Counted from the stretch's first letter, positions 8,765 to 17,437 are shown. The stretch: 64,000 nucleotides of DNA from Anoxynatronum sibiricum (GCF_039414295.1 NZ_JBCITM010000001.1:124001-188000); one strand, 5' to 3'. A program made the numbers and translations. The notes: a model not told the origin generated them from the sequence alone.

Positions 8765-9876
8765 GATCGGCGCCCCTCCTCTTCCAACGGTATTTGCAGA
8801 AGGGAAACAACGTTGTGGGCAGCCTCTGGAAAAGCTGCCTGACGAGCCTTTTGGCACATATCGTGAAGGCGTTCAGGGTACTGACCAAGTTGGCAAATGA
8901 GGTGCTCAACTTCACGAACATCTTTTGCCTGAAGGGCCCAGCCCTGACTCGCCGCCAGCGCTGCATTTTCTTCTTCATGACCTGGCAGGGGATTTAGGAT
9001 AATGGTGGGAAGTCCGGCAACGGCAGCCTCCGAAAGACTGACTGCCCCCGCTTTGGTAATAAGCAGGGAAGCCTGCTTCATAAGGCGGGGAATATCATTG
9101 GAAAAACCCATAATTTTCCAATTGGCTAAATGGCGGGTGCGGATTATTAAGCTGTCATACAGGGTCTCGTTGTTACCAGTGACCACAACAAAATGCAGTT
9201 GCGGAAAAGCCGCCATCAACAGATCGGTGCAGGCGGTCAGGCTGCCAATGCCGAGTCCGCCGCCCATGATCAGAATGTGCTGTTCGCTGATGGCAGGTTC
9301 CTTTAACAGGGGATAAAGATGAGAGGCTGTTTCGACTGGTGTTGCAAAGCCCTTTTTCACAGGGATACCAGTGAGGTATAACTGTGATGCGGGGATGCCT
9401 TCATCCCTTAATGACATCACCTGGGAAGAATGGGCAACAAAATAACCGCTGAGCTGACGGTTTAACCAGAGGGGGTGGAAGCCGAAGTCTGTGAGAACTG
9501 CGTAGGCAGGTGCCAGGGCAGCAGATCGATAGGCAGCAGCGGGAAAGGGATGGGTAAAGATAAACAGAGAGGGAGACAGTGTCTGCTGCAGCTGCTTCAA
9601 CAGGCGGTAACACAGGTGGTGGAGCATGGATACGGCACGGGGATTTGTCTGGTGTGTCTGTGTCCAAAGATACGCTTTTGAAAAAACGGCAGGTGCCTTT
9701 TGGATGGTGGTTAAGTAAAGTTTGTTCACCATCTGATAAATCCGTTTTTCTGCCAGTAAATCAATGACATGAACCTGCTGGGAAGAATTATGCTGCAGCA
9801 GTGATTCCTTTAAAGCACAGGCAACTTGATTATGCCCTGCGCCGATGGATGCAGTGACAATCACAATGGTTCGCAT
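8758..9876 (-). CDS. Diacylglycerol glycosyltransferase (MGDG synthase / UgtP-like, GT28)
   Basis: 372 residues. It begins with the glycine-containing TASIGAGHNQVA motif typical of MGDG synthases and processive diacylglycerol glucosyltransferases. It has the donor-binding half with MGGGLGIGS and the TKAGAVSLSEAAVAGLP motif of the UDP-sugar site. The predicted reaction is transfer of a sugar from a UDP-sugar to diacylglycerol, giving membrane glycolipid. MurG is excluded by the N-terminus. RBS AAAGGAG before the ATG. It overlaps the zinc phospholipase gene, whose product would supply diacylglycerol. Confidence 0.88.
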   Translation of the reverse strand: MRTIVIVTASIGAGHNQVACALKESLLQHNSSQQVHVIDLLAEKRIYQMVNKLYLTTIQKAPAVFSKAYLWTQTHQTNPRAVSMLHHLCYRLLKQLQQTLSPSLFIFTHPFPAAAYRSAALAPAYAVLTDFGFHPLWLNRQLSGYFVAHSSQVMSLRDEGIPASQLYLTGIPVKKGFATPVETASHLYPLLKEPAISEQHILIMGGGLGIGSLTACTDLLMAAFPQLHFVVVTGNNETLYDSLIIRTRHLANWKIMGFSNDIPRLMKQASLLITKAGAVSLSEAAVAGLPTIILNPLPGHEEENAALAASQGWALQAKDVREVEHLICQLGQYPERLHDMCQKARQAAFPEAAHNVVSLLQIPLEEEGRRSC

Positions 9877-10137
9877 GGGGCACTCCTTTCAACAGTTGTC
9901 ATCCATTGCTGATGGTTGTTGGGGGAATAATGTCACCACTAATGTATCAAATGGGCGGGGAAGTTGGTTTCAGATCATGTAAACAACAGGTAAGGATTCT
10001 GTAAATCCATGGAAATACACCGGAGATTCATTCATTTCCAGTGAACTGCTGACATATGTATTTCGTCTGATAGTCAGACTGTCTTCTGTGGTATGAGTGA
10101 AGTAGAACGTGCATTTCAGCAGACGGGAGGTCTTCGC

Positions 10138-12012
10138 TTGAACTATATTCGGCTGATGGTGCAGATGGGATTACCGCTGTTGGTGATCGTGTTTATGGTG
10201 ATTGAACTGATGCTGCCCCGGATCATGCCGGGACGGGAGCCTCGCCAGGTGCGGCGTAATGCGGCCAAGGGGTTTGTGTTGCTGAATACGATCATTCTGG
10301 CAGCCACCTATTGGGATGTGATGGAGGAACCTATCATTTATCGGCTGGGCGGCGTTTTTGGCCAGGGTATGTATTTTCAAATAAACCTGCTAAACTATCC
10401 TTTTTTAGTATTGGCAGGAATTCTGTGGCTGATGGTGGGCTATTACAGCATGGAAGACATTCATTATCTTTTTTACACCATCACCTATCTGGCGACACAG
10501 GGAGCTTTTCTGGCTGGCGACTTGCTTACATTCTTTCTCTTTTTTGAACTGATGACACTGAGTTCCTATGCACTAATGGTCTATCACCGGGGGGAAGAAC
10601 AGCTGGAGGCTGGCTTTGTGTATCTGTACATGGGAATCTTGGGCGGCCTGCTGCTTCTTAGCGGCATATTGCTCTTGGTGGCTTATACGGGAACGGCAGA
10701 ATGGGTGCACTTGGCAGCGCAGTTCAGTGAAATGGGGAGCATCAAATATCTGATCGCCCTGTTCTTGTTAACGGGACTGGGAATGAAGGCTGGGATGGTG
10801 CCCTTTCATTTTTGGATGCCCCGCATTTACGAAAAGGCCCCTTTTGCAGTGGTGATTCTGTCTTCGGCCATGCTGGTAAAAGTGGGTGGCTACGGCATGT
10901 TGAGAGTGATGTCAGTGACCTTTTCTGCCGGGGCGGAAGACCAGGCACCTTTCAGTGCCGTTCTTTGGCAAGTGTCGGAACAGGTGGGGCTGATGCTCCT
11001 TTGGGCGGGGATCATCACCATGATTGCAGGTGCTTTGTTGGCTCTGATGCAGAGTAATATCAAGCGAATGCTGGCCTACAGCACCATCAGCCAGATGGGC
11101 TACGTGATCATGGGTGTTGGCATTTCTGCATATCTGGGATACCTGGGAGTCTATGGTGTGGCCGGTACCCTCTATCATATGATCAATCATCTCTTCTTTA
11201 AAGCACTGTTGATCATGACCGCTGGCACCCTTTTCTTTGCCACAGATGAGGTGAATCTTTACCGACTGGGGGGTCTCTGGAAAAAAATGCCGGTGATTGC
11301 CATACTCACGCTTATCGGACTTATGGGAATCACCGGGTTTCCCGGATTGAACGGTTATGTCAGCAAGACACTGCTGCACCATGGCCTTGTCCAAGCCATG
11401 GATCAGGGGCCGGCCTCCCTGCGAATGGCAGAATGGCTCTACAAGGCTGCCGGTGCAGGAACGGTAGCTTACGCCATCAAATACTTCTATTTTGTATTCG
11501 TGAAATCGGGGGAGGTTCCGCTGGTTACACAGTCGGTCCTTTTGGCTGATGGCCAGGTGGTGGGAGGACCATCCCGGTGGATGACCCATGTGATGACCTG
11601 TCTGGCAGTGATCATGGTCTTCGCAGGCTTGTTTCCAACTTTCTGGGTCAGGCATTTGATGGCGCCGGCAGCCATGTGGGTTTCCCGGGTGCCGGCGCTG
11701 GTGGAAATTCAGCTCACTGGACTCAATTTTTGGAATGGCAAAGATCTTTTGGGAACCATTCCTGTTTTTGCTGCCGGATTTCTTTTGTTTATTGTAGGTC
11801 GGCGTTTTCAGCTTTTTGCCCTGGAACTGCCTCGCTGGGTATCGGCCGAACAGGTGATTTTGCACCCTGTGCTCAGTTTTTGCCAGCGGTTTTCCACTTT
11901 CTGCGTGAAGCGATATGAATCCCCCCTTATTTTTGGAGATGCCCTGATTTATGCAGTGACGCTTTTCGTGATGATGGTGTTGCTGACAGTATTTCAGATC
12001 TGGGCCAGGTAA
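10138..12012 (+). CDS. Orphan proton-translocating antiporter-like subunit (NuoN/MrpD/HyfB family)
   Basis: About 624 residues with some 14-16 hydrophobic segments. Hallmarks: FFELMTLSSYALMVYH, KAGMVPFHFWMPRIYEKAP, MLAYSTISQMGYVIMG and HMINHLFFKALLIM, which carry the Lys, Glu and His residues of the antiporter subunits. Start chosen at TTG 10138, behind GGGAGG with a 7-base gap; the in-frame ATG at 10093 has no ribosome site. Such subunits normally sit in multi-gene complex I, Mrp or hydrogenase operons, but here none of the others is present. It may be a stand-alone transporter or the displaced subunit of a complex encoded elsewhere. Confidence 0.85.
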   Translation: MNYIRLMVQMGLPLLVIVFMVIELMLPRIMPGREPRQVRRNAAKGFVLLNTIILAATYWDVMEEPIIYRLGGVFGQGMYFQINLLNYPFLVLAGILWLMVGYYSMEDIHYLFYTITYLATQGAFLAGDLLTFFLFFELMTLSSYALMVYHRGEEQLEAGFVYLYMGILGGLLLLSGILLLVAYTGTAEWVHLAAQFSEMGSIKYLIALFLLTGLGMKAGMVPFHFWMPRIYEKAPFAVVILSSAMLVKVGGYGMLRVMSVTFSAGAEDQAPFSAVLWQVSEQVGLMLLWAGIITMIAGALLALMQSNIKRMLAYSTISQMGYVIMGVGISAYLGYLGVYGVAGTLYHMINHLFFKALLIMTAGTLFFATDEVNLYRLGGLWKKMPVIAILTLIGLMGITGFPGLNGYVSKTLLHHGLVQAMDQGPASLRMAEWLYKAAGAGTVAYAIKYFYFVFVKSGEVPLVTQSVLLADGQVVGGPSRWMTHVMTCLAVIMVFAGLFPTFWVRHLMAPAAMWVSRVPALVEIQLTGLNFWNGKDLLGTIPVFAAGFLLFIVGRRFQLFALELPRWVSAEQVILHPVLSFCQRFSTFCVKRYESPLIFGDALIYAVTLFVMMVLLTVFQIWAR

Positions 12013-12129
12013 CGACCGCTGACGTGTTGGTTTGTGGTACAATGAGACTGGACGAAAACCAAGGGCAGATATCCGGATCAACAATATATCGATTCACGTG
12101 TCAATCAACTGAAAAGGAGCATGATTTCA

Positions 12130-12978
12130 TTGAGAATATTATATCTTGACTGTTTTGCAGGTATCAGCGGGGACATGACGCTGGGGGCTTTTATTGACCT
12201 GGGTGTGGAGGAACAGTTGCTGCGGGAGGGACTGTCACAGCTGACGGTTGACGGTTACCGTTTAGAGGTGACACCAGCTGAAAAGCAGGGAATACAGGGG
12301 ACTAAGGTGAATGTAAAACTGACAGGCGCAGAAAGCTATCATCACGGGGAGCACCACCATCACCAGGAGGAAAGCCATGCCCATGAGCATCACCATCACC
12401 ACGGTCATCATCATGACGAAACAGCTCATGAGCATCACCATGTGAACCTGGCGGCAGTGGAAACCATCATTAACGAAAGTGGCCTGGAAGAGCCGGTGAA
12501 AGTTCTCAGCAAAAAAATGTTCCGCATTGTGGCGGAAGCAGAGGCAACGGTGCATGGCAAACCCATTGAAGAAGTTCATTTTCATGAAGTGGGGGCAGTG
12601 GACTCCATCGTGGATATTGTGGGAGCGGCCATCTGTCTGTGTCACTTGAAGGTGGACCAGGTGGTGGTGTCGCCCCTGCATACCGGCACCGGCTTTGTGA
12701 AGTGCCAGCACGGGCTGATGCCTGTGCCTGTGCCGGCCACCCTGCAGATTATTCAAAATCACCAAATGCCCTTTTACAACACAGGGATCCCCCGTGAGCT
12801 GGTAACACCCACCGGAGCCGCCATCGCCGCCGGCATGGCAGATGGATACGGCCCGCTGCCTGCAATGGAAGTTACCGCCATCGGCTACGGGGCGGGTACC
12901 CGTGACCTTGAAATTCCCAACATGCTGCGCATGGTAGTAGGCGAAAAAAAAAAGACAGTGATGACCCCAGCGCATTAA
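12130..12978 (+). CDS. larC: Nickel-pincer cofactor protein LarC, N-terminal part (LarC1 frame)
   Basis: LarC inserts nickel into the pyridinium thiocarboxylate nucleotide to form the cofactor of lactate racemase and other LarA-type enzymes. This frame gives the N-terminal part, starting RILYLDCFAGISGDM. It has a very His-rich segment at about residues 75-108 (likely nickel binding) and EVHFHEVGAVDSIVD. Start TTG 12130 is preferred because GGAG lies 10 bases upstream; the ATG at 12121 is only 1 base from it. The frame closes soon after a run of ten A (12944-12953). A -1 shift there joins it to the C-terminal part. No larA, larB or larE gene is in the window. Confidence 0.88.
   Translation: MRILYLDCFAGISGDMTLGAFIDLGVEEQLLREGLSQLTVDGYRLEVTPAEKQGIQGTKVNVKLTGAESYHHGEHHHHQEESHAHEHHHHHGHHHDETAHEHHHVNLAAVETIINESGLEEPVKVLSKKMFRIVAEAEATVHGKPIEEVHFHEVGAVDSIVDIVGAAICLCHLKVDQVVVSPLHTGTGFVKCQHGLMPVPVPATLQIIQNHQMPFYNTGIPRELVTPTGAAIAAGMADGYGPLPAMEVTAIGYGAGTRDLEIPNMLRMVVGEKKKTVMTPAH
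12944..12953 (+). promoter_or_regulatory. A10 slippery run, probable -1 ribosomal frameshift site in larC
   Basis: Ten consecutive A lie just before the LarC1 stop. A -1 slip gives GEKKKDSDDPSALTSHQ and continues without a stop into the LarC2 frame. Frameshifted expression of full-length LarC is known in Lactobacillus plantarum. Confidence 0.7.
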
Positions 12979-13430
12979 CGTCTCATCAGGTGACGGTGAT
13001 TCATGCCAGTTTAGACGACTCCACGGGGGAAATCCTGGGGTTCGCCATGGAACAGCTGCTGGATGCCGGGGCGCTGGATGTTTCTTTTATCCCCCTTTAT
13101 ATGAAAAAGAATCGACCGGGAGTCAAACTGGAAGTGATCTGTAACCGATCAGATGAAAAAAAGCTCCTTGAAATTATCTTTCGGGAAACCACCACCCTGG
13201 GCGTGCGTATCACAGAAGCCAGACGCGCTGTCATGACAAGGGAACTTCGAAAGGTTCATACCCCTTTTGGGCCGGTGCGGGTGAAACGGGCTCACTGGCA
13301 AGGTGTGGTGAAAGCATCGCCGGAATATGAAGACTGCCGGCAAGCAGCTCTAAGAGCGGGCGTTAGTTTACAGACCGTTTACCAATCGGCACTGACGCGT
13401 ACTGACATTGAAGGAGAGATGACGGAATGA
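12954..13430 (+). CDS. larC: LarC C-terminal part (LarC2), read after -1 frameshift
   Basis: Carries the C-terminal half of LarC: HASLDDSTGEILGFAMEQL, then FIPLYMKKNRPGVKLEV and a final domain ending in TDIEGEMTE. From 12954 the frame has no stop and joins LarC1 smoothly after a -1 slip on the A10 run. No good separate start or ribosome site is visible before the GTG at 12990, so expression as a fusion is more likely than as a separate protein. The stop overlaps the ATG of glycerate kinase (ATGA at 13427), indicating coupling. Confidence 0.85.
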   Translation, partial: DSDDPSALTSHQVTVIHASLDDSTGEILGFAMEQLLDAGALDVSFIPLYMKKNRPGVKLEVICNRSDEKKLLEIIFRETTTLGVRITEARRAVMTRELRKVHTPFGPVRVKRAHWQGVVKASPEYEDCRQAALRAGVSLQTVYQSALTRTDIEGEMTE

Positions 13431-14752
13431 AAACAGCAGATCAGGCGGCCGGTCAAAAAGGATCACTAACAGGCATGAAGCAAGACGCTCATGACATCAT
13501 CACGACATCCATTCAGGCGGTTCTGCCGGAAGAGGCTGTGAAAAAAGCATTGCAACACCGTCAGTTGACAGGCAATCCTGTGGTGATATCCCTGGGAAAA
13601 GCCGCCTGGTCAATGGCTCATGCAGCAAAAGAAATCCTGGGTGATCAACTGAAACGGGGATTGGTGGTCACCAAGCACGGTCATTCTAAGGGACCGCTGA
13701 CGAGCTTTCGAATCATTGAGGCAGGGCATCCAGTTCCCGATGAAAATGCTGTGAGAGGTGCTGCTGCCGCCCTCGAAATAGTCAGTGAACTCACTGCTGA
13801 AGATCAGGTGCTGCTGCTGATTTCAGGAGGCGGTTCTGCTCTTTTTGAAATGCCGGCAGCAGGTGTCACGTTGAAAGACATTCAGATGATCACCGAACAG
13901 CTGTTGGCCAGTGGTGCCTCCATTGGTGAAATAAATACCATCCGCAAACGTCTTTCAGCCGTCAAAGGCGGACGCTTTGCTGCTGCCTGCGCTGCGGCCC
14001 CAATCCTGGCCATCGTTCTTTCAGATGTGCTGGGAGACCGACTGGATGTCATCGCTTCCGGTCCTGCTCATCCTGATTCATCCACCACTCAGGAAGCGCT
14101 GGCCATCATTCACCGGTATGATTTACAGATAAATGAATCAGTGCGCCAGGCACTGGTCATGGAAACCCCCGCCATTACCACCCGCTGTGAGACCATCATT
14201 GCCGGTAACGTTGCGGGTTTGTGTACTGCTGTCGCCGAGGCCTGCCTGCAAAGAGGCTACGAACCCCAGATTCTTACCACCACCCTGGACTGTGAAGCCA
14301 GGGAGGCGGGCAGGGTGATGGCAGCAATGGCCCGGGAACTGGCAGAACACCAGAATAATCAAGCAGGTGGTTATCGGACGAAACTTCCCTGCGCCCTCAT
14401 TATGGGCGGTGAAACCGTGGTTCACCTTACCGGCAATGGGAAAGGCGGCAGAAATCAGGAGTTGGCTCTGGCGGCTGCGTTGGGTATGGAAGGGTTGGCC
14501 AATGTGGTGCTGTTTTCCGTAGGTTCTGACGGTACCGATGGCCCCACTGATGCTGCTGGTGGAATGGTGGATGGTGATAGTGCCTGCCGCATGAGAGCTG
14601 CCGGAAATGACCCGGAAAGTGCACTGAAGTGCAACGATGCCTACCATGCCTTGAAGGCATCTGGCGACCTGGTGATCACCGGCCCCACAGGCACCAATGT
14701 GAACGATGTGGCGGTGGTGTTAGTCAAGCCACTGATTTCAACGGATCACTGA
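13427..14752 (+). CDS. Glycerate 2-kinase (MOFRL family, TtuD/GckA-like)
   Basis: 441 residues, typical for the bacterial glycerate 2-kinase / hydroxypyruvate-reductase-annotated family: VVISLGKAAWSMA, AGHPVPDENA, LLLISGGGSALFE and the C-terminal MOFRL domain (MGGETVVHLTGNGKGGRNQE, SVGSDGTDGPTDAAGG). It phosphorylates D-glycerate to 2-phosphoglycerate. It overlaps larC by 4 bases, with AAGGAGAG upstream of the ATG. Genetic coupling to LarC hints that a LarA-type 2-hydroxyacid racemase or epimerase encoded elsewhere feeds this step; that is inference. Confidence 0.9.
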   Translation: MKTADQAAGQKGSLTGMKQDAHDIITTSIQAVLPEEAVKKALQHRQLTGNPVVISLGKAAWSMAHAAKEILGDQLKRGLVVTKHGHSKGPLTSFRIIEAGHPVPDENAVRGAAAALEIVSELTAEDQVLLLISGGGSALFEMPAAGVTLKDIQMITEQLLASGASIGEINTIRKRLSAVKGGRFAAACAAAPILAIVLSDVLGDRLDVIASGPAHPDSSTTQEALAIIHRYDLQINESVRQALVMETPAITTRCETIIAGNVAGLCTAVAEACLQRGYEPQILTTTLDCEAREAGRVMAAMARELAEHQNNQAGGYRTKLPCALIMGGETVVHLTGNGKGGRNQELALAAALGMEGLANVVLFSVGSDGTDGPTDAAGGMVDGDSACRMRAAGNDPESALKCNDAYHALKASGDLVITGPTGTNVNDVAVVLVKPLISTDH

Positions 14753-14800
14753 CAAAAAAAGCACAAAATGATAAAAATGATTCCTTAAAAAGAACAATAA

Positions 14801-14894
14801 ACGTGTAAAATACATCTGTAGCCTGAAAGGTGCAACCTAAATCACGATTCCTGTTAGAGAGTAAACGGAAAGCTGACGGGAAAAATGTACACGT
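14801..14894 (+). other. Possible structured RNA or leader between glycerate kinase and tRNA-Gly
   Basis: ACGTGTA at 14801-14807 can pair with TACACGT at 14888-14894, enclosing small hairpins such as AGGT-GCA-ACCT. No known riboswitch core is recognisable and no ORF of note is present. It may be a small non-coding RNA or a chance pairing. Confidence 0.25.
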
Positions 14895-14916
14895 CATAAG
14901 AAAAGTAACTGGATGG

Positions 14917-14945
14917 TTTCGCTTAATTAGTATTGATGATATAAT
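14917..14945 (+). promoter_or_regulatory. Promoter of tRNA-Gly
   Basis: A perfect TATAAT at 14940-14945 lies 15 bases before the mature tRNA 5' end. The -35 region (TTTCGC at 14917) is weak. Confidence 0.5.
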
Positions 14946-14960
14946 CATCTGAGGCAAACT

Positions 14961-15034
14961 GCGGGTGTAGCTCAATGGCAGAGCCCCAGCTTCCCAAGCT
15001 GGTTACGAGGGTTCGATTCCCTTCACCCGCTCCA
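14961..15034 (+). tRNA. tRNA-Gly (anticodon CCC), CCA encoded
   Basis: Full cloverleaf: acceptor GCGGGTG/CACCCGC, D arm GCTC/GAGC, anticodon stem CCAGC/GCTGG with loop TTCCCAA (anticodon CCC), T loop TTCGATT, discriminator T and genomic CCA at 15032-15034. Single tRNA, no neighbouring tRNA genes. Confidence 0.95.
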
Positions 15035-15289
15035 ATCAGTCAATTAAAATAAGCAGGATATCGGTGCATTCCATCTGGAAAGCACTTTTTTTATTTATAT
15101 GACAGGGCATGTCAGCTGCAGCTGTTCATTTTTCTTCTCGTCACACGGATAGCAGGTGATTGCATGTGCATCGACGATGGAGTGATTCATTGATGGTACT
15201 TGATGAAAATAGATCAAAATAGTATGATGAGAGAAAATATAAATCACACCATCATGACCGAGATAAACTGTGATAGAGGAGATGGCTTC

Positions 15290-16561
15290 ATGGACCAGCA
15301 GCAATACCAGCTGTATCTGGAAATATTGAAGGAAGAATTAATTCCGGCACTGGGGTGCACCGAACCCATTGCCATTGCCTATGCGGCAGCAAAGGCACGG
15401 GAAGTATTGGGAGTGTACCCGCAGCACATGGTGGTTGCCTGCAGCCGAAATATCATCAAAAATGCCAAAGCGGTCACAGTTCCCAACACCGGCGGGCTGA
15501 AGGGCATTGAAGCCAGTGCCCTTGCCGGATTGATGGGTGATGCCTCAAGGGAGATGGAAGTACTGGAATCCCTTAAAGCAGAAGATCTCAAACAGATTCA
15601 TGCTTCTCTGGAAACATCTATGTGCCGGGTGGAGTTAATGGATTCTGCGGCCAATCTGCATTTAAAGGTGCAGGTGTCTCATGGTGAAGATGAAGCGTCG
15701 GTGGAAATCATTCATGCCCATACCAACATTCATGAAATTCTTCACAACGGTCAGGTGGTTTATCGACAGGAAACAGACATGAATGACTTCAATTCGGTTC
15801 TTTCTGACAGAAGCCGGCTTAACGTTGCCAATATACTGGATTTTGCCAATGAAGTCCGGTTGGAAGACGTCCGGGAACTGCTGGATCGTCAAATTGCCTT
15901 TAACCTTGATATTGCGGAAGAAGGTCTTGCCGAAGCGTATGGTGCCGGTATTGGGAAAATGTTGCTGGAATGCTACGGCGATGATGTAATCACCAAAATG
16001 CGTGCCTATGCCGCTGCAGGTTCAGATGCCCGTATGAACGGTTGCAGCTTTCCTGTGATGACCAACTCGGGAAGCGGCAATCAGGGTATGACCACTTCTC
16101 TGCCGGTGATTGTTTATGCCACTGACAAGGGAATCAGTCAAGACCGGTTGTACCGGGCCCTGGCTCTGGCGAACCTCATCACCGTTCATCAAAAAACAGG
16201 CATTGGCCGGCTTTCTGCTTATTGTGGAGCTGTGAGTGCCGCCTGTGGCAGTGGTGCAGCCGTCACCTATCTTGAAAGTGGTCGCCTGGAGAATATTGAA
16301 ATGACCATCATTAACACCCTGGCCAATGTTTCCGGCATTGTCTGTGATGGAGCCAAATCATCCTGTGCCGCCAAAATTGCATCCAGTGTGGATGCGGCCA
16401 TGATGGCTCACCATCTGGCCATGAAAAATATTGTTTTTGAGCAGGGTGCAGGGATTGTGAAAAACAATGTGGAGAAAACCATTACGGCAGTGGGAAGATT
16501 GGGCCGTGAAGGCATGCGGGAAACAGATGTGGAAGTGCTGAAAATCATGATGGAAGACTAG
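15290..16561 (+). CDS. cyuA: UPF0597 / CyuA-type L-cysteine desulfidase (serine dehydratase alpha-like)
   Basis: 423 residues from the ATG at 15290, behind GAGGAG with a 9-base gap. The alternative upstream frame from 15200 lacks a ribosome site. Hallmarks are ALGCTEPIAIAYAAAKA near the N-terminus, SGSGNQGMTTSLPV and VCDGAKSSCAAKIASS near the C-terminus, with Cys residues suited to an oxygen-sensitive Fe-S cluster. Members degrade L-cysteine to pyruvate, ammonia and sulfide, and some act on serine. It stands alone with about 255 bases of non-coding sequence between it and tRNA-Gly. Anaerobic cysteine catabolism is the most likely role. Confidence 0.88.
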   Translation: MDQQQYQLYLEILKEELIPALGCTEPIAIAYAAAKAREVLGVYPQHMVVACSRNIIKNAKAVTVPNTGGLKGIEASALAGLMGDASREMEVLESLKAEDLKQIHASLETSMCRVELMDSAANLHLKVQVSHGEDEASVEIIHAHTNIHEILHNGQVVYRQETDMNDFNSVLSDRSRLNVANILDFANEVRLEDVRELLDRQIAFNLDIAEEGLAEAYGAGIGKMLLECYGDDVITKMRAYAAAGSDARMNGCSFPVMTNSGSGNQGMTTSLPVIVYATDKGISQDRLYRALALANLITVHQKTGIGRLSAYCGAVSAACGSGAAVTYLESGRLENIEMTIINTLANVSGIVCDGAKSSCAAKIASSVDAAMMAHHLAMKNIVFEQGAGIVKNNVEKTITAVGRLGREGMRETDVEVLKIMMED

Positions 16562-16602
16562 CATATGGTGAACTTCGCTGTCAGAAAAGGAGCGTGACTA
16601 AA

Positions 16603-17373
16603 ATGAAATATGTGATCATCACAGGTGCCTCCAAGGGGTTGGGGAGTGCATTGGCAGAAGTGTTGATGGAACAGGGAGAAACAGTTCATCTGCTGTGTGT
16701 GGCACGTACCGCCAACCAGGCGTTGGCTGATCAGGCGGCGAAACTGGGAATCTCCATGAATGTGATTCAGGCGGATCTTGCAGAAGTGGAAATGTTGGAG
16801 TCGTTGATGGTGCAGCTCTTTGAGATGGTTGACTTTTCAAAAGCAACGGGACTGTATCTGGTGAACAATGCAGGAATGGTGGAACCTGTTGCTCCCTTGT
16901 CAAAGTATAATGCCGGGGAGATCCTGACAAATCTGCATGTCAATCTGGCGGCGCCCATGGCGTTGACGGCAGCGTTCCTCCGGTTGTCCCGGGAACTGGC
17001 AGCGCCAAAACGGGTGGTGACCGTTACCTCGGGAGCTTCCAAGCGCGCCATTTACGGCTGGAGTGCCTACTGCGCCGCAAAGGCGGGGGTGAACCTGTTT
17101 ACCGGTTGTGCGGCAGAAGAAGAAAAGGATGAAAAAAATGGCGCTCAGTTGGCGGCTTTTTCACCAGGAGTGATGGACACCGACATGCAGGTGACCATTC
17201 GAAGTTCAAAGGAAGTGGATTTTAAGCCGCTGGCCGATTTTGTAAAGTTCAAGACAGACGGTGTGCTGCGCCCGGCCAAAGTGGTGGCAGAAGCACTGGT
17301 ATCACTGATTTTTGCTGATAATTTCCCCAACGGTGAATTTGTGGATGTGAAAGATTTGCTGGAAAATCAATAG
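16603..17373 (+). CDS. Short-chain dehydrogenase/reductase (YueD / benzil reductase-like)
   Basis: 256 residues. Classical SDR features are the NADP(H)-binding TGASKGLGSAL at the N-terminus, NNAG in the core, and catalytic Ser/Tyr/Lys in VTSGASKRAIYGWSAYCAAKAG. The closest family by pattern is YueD, (S)-benzoin-forming benzil reductase. The physiological substrate is unknown, probably a small carbonyl compound. Start ATG 16603 is preferred over GTG 16594 because AAAGGAG is about 10 bases upstream. A strong terminator follows, so it is monocistronic or the last gene after cyuA (about 40-base gap). Confidence 0.88.
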   Translation: MKYVIITGASKGLGSALAEVLMEQGETVHLLCVARTANQALADQAAKLGISMNVIQADLAEVEMLESLMVQLFEMVDFSKATGLYLVNNAGMVEPVAPLSKYNAGEILTNLHVNLAAPMALTAAFLRLSRELAAPKRVVTVTSGASKRAIYGWSAYCAAKAGVNLFTGCAAEEEKDEKNGAQLAAFSPGVMDTDMQVTIRSSKEVDFKPLADFVKFKTDGVLRPAKVVAEALVSLIFADNFPNGEFVDVKDLLENQ

Positions 17374-17381
17374 CCCATAGC

Positions 17382-17416
17382 AAAAAGGGGAGGCTTTGTT
17401 GAAGCTCCCCCTTTTT
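17382..17416 (+). terminator. Intrinsic terminator after the SDR gene
   Basis: AAAAGGGGAG...CTCCCCCTTTTT hairpin followed by T residues; a clean rho-independent terminator. Confidence 0.85.
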
Positions 17417-17437
17417 GTTGGTGGTGCGCAAAACCAT

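Noticed and set aside
10912..12084. Long minus-strand ORF (390 codons) opposite the antiporter-like gene
   Set aside because: Composition is His/Gln/Lys-rich nonsense, no ribosome site, and the opposite strand holds clear family motifs; a shadow frame.
12262..12975. Minus-strand ORF opposite larC
   Set aside because: Its Met/Val-rich repeats are the complement of the LarC His-rich segment; not a real gene.
14753..14960. Glycine riboswitch or T-box near tRNA-Gly
   Set aside because: None of the conserved sequences of those elements is present.
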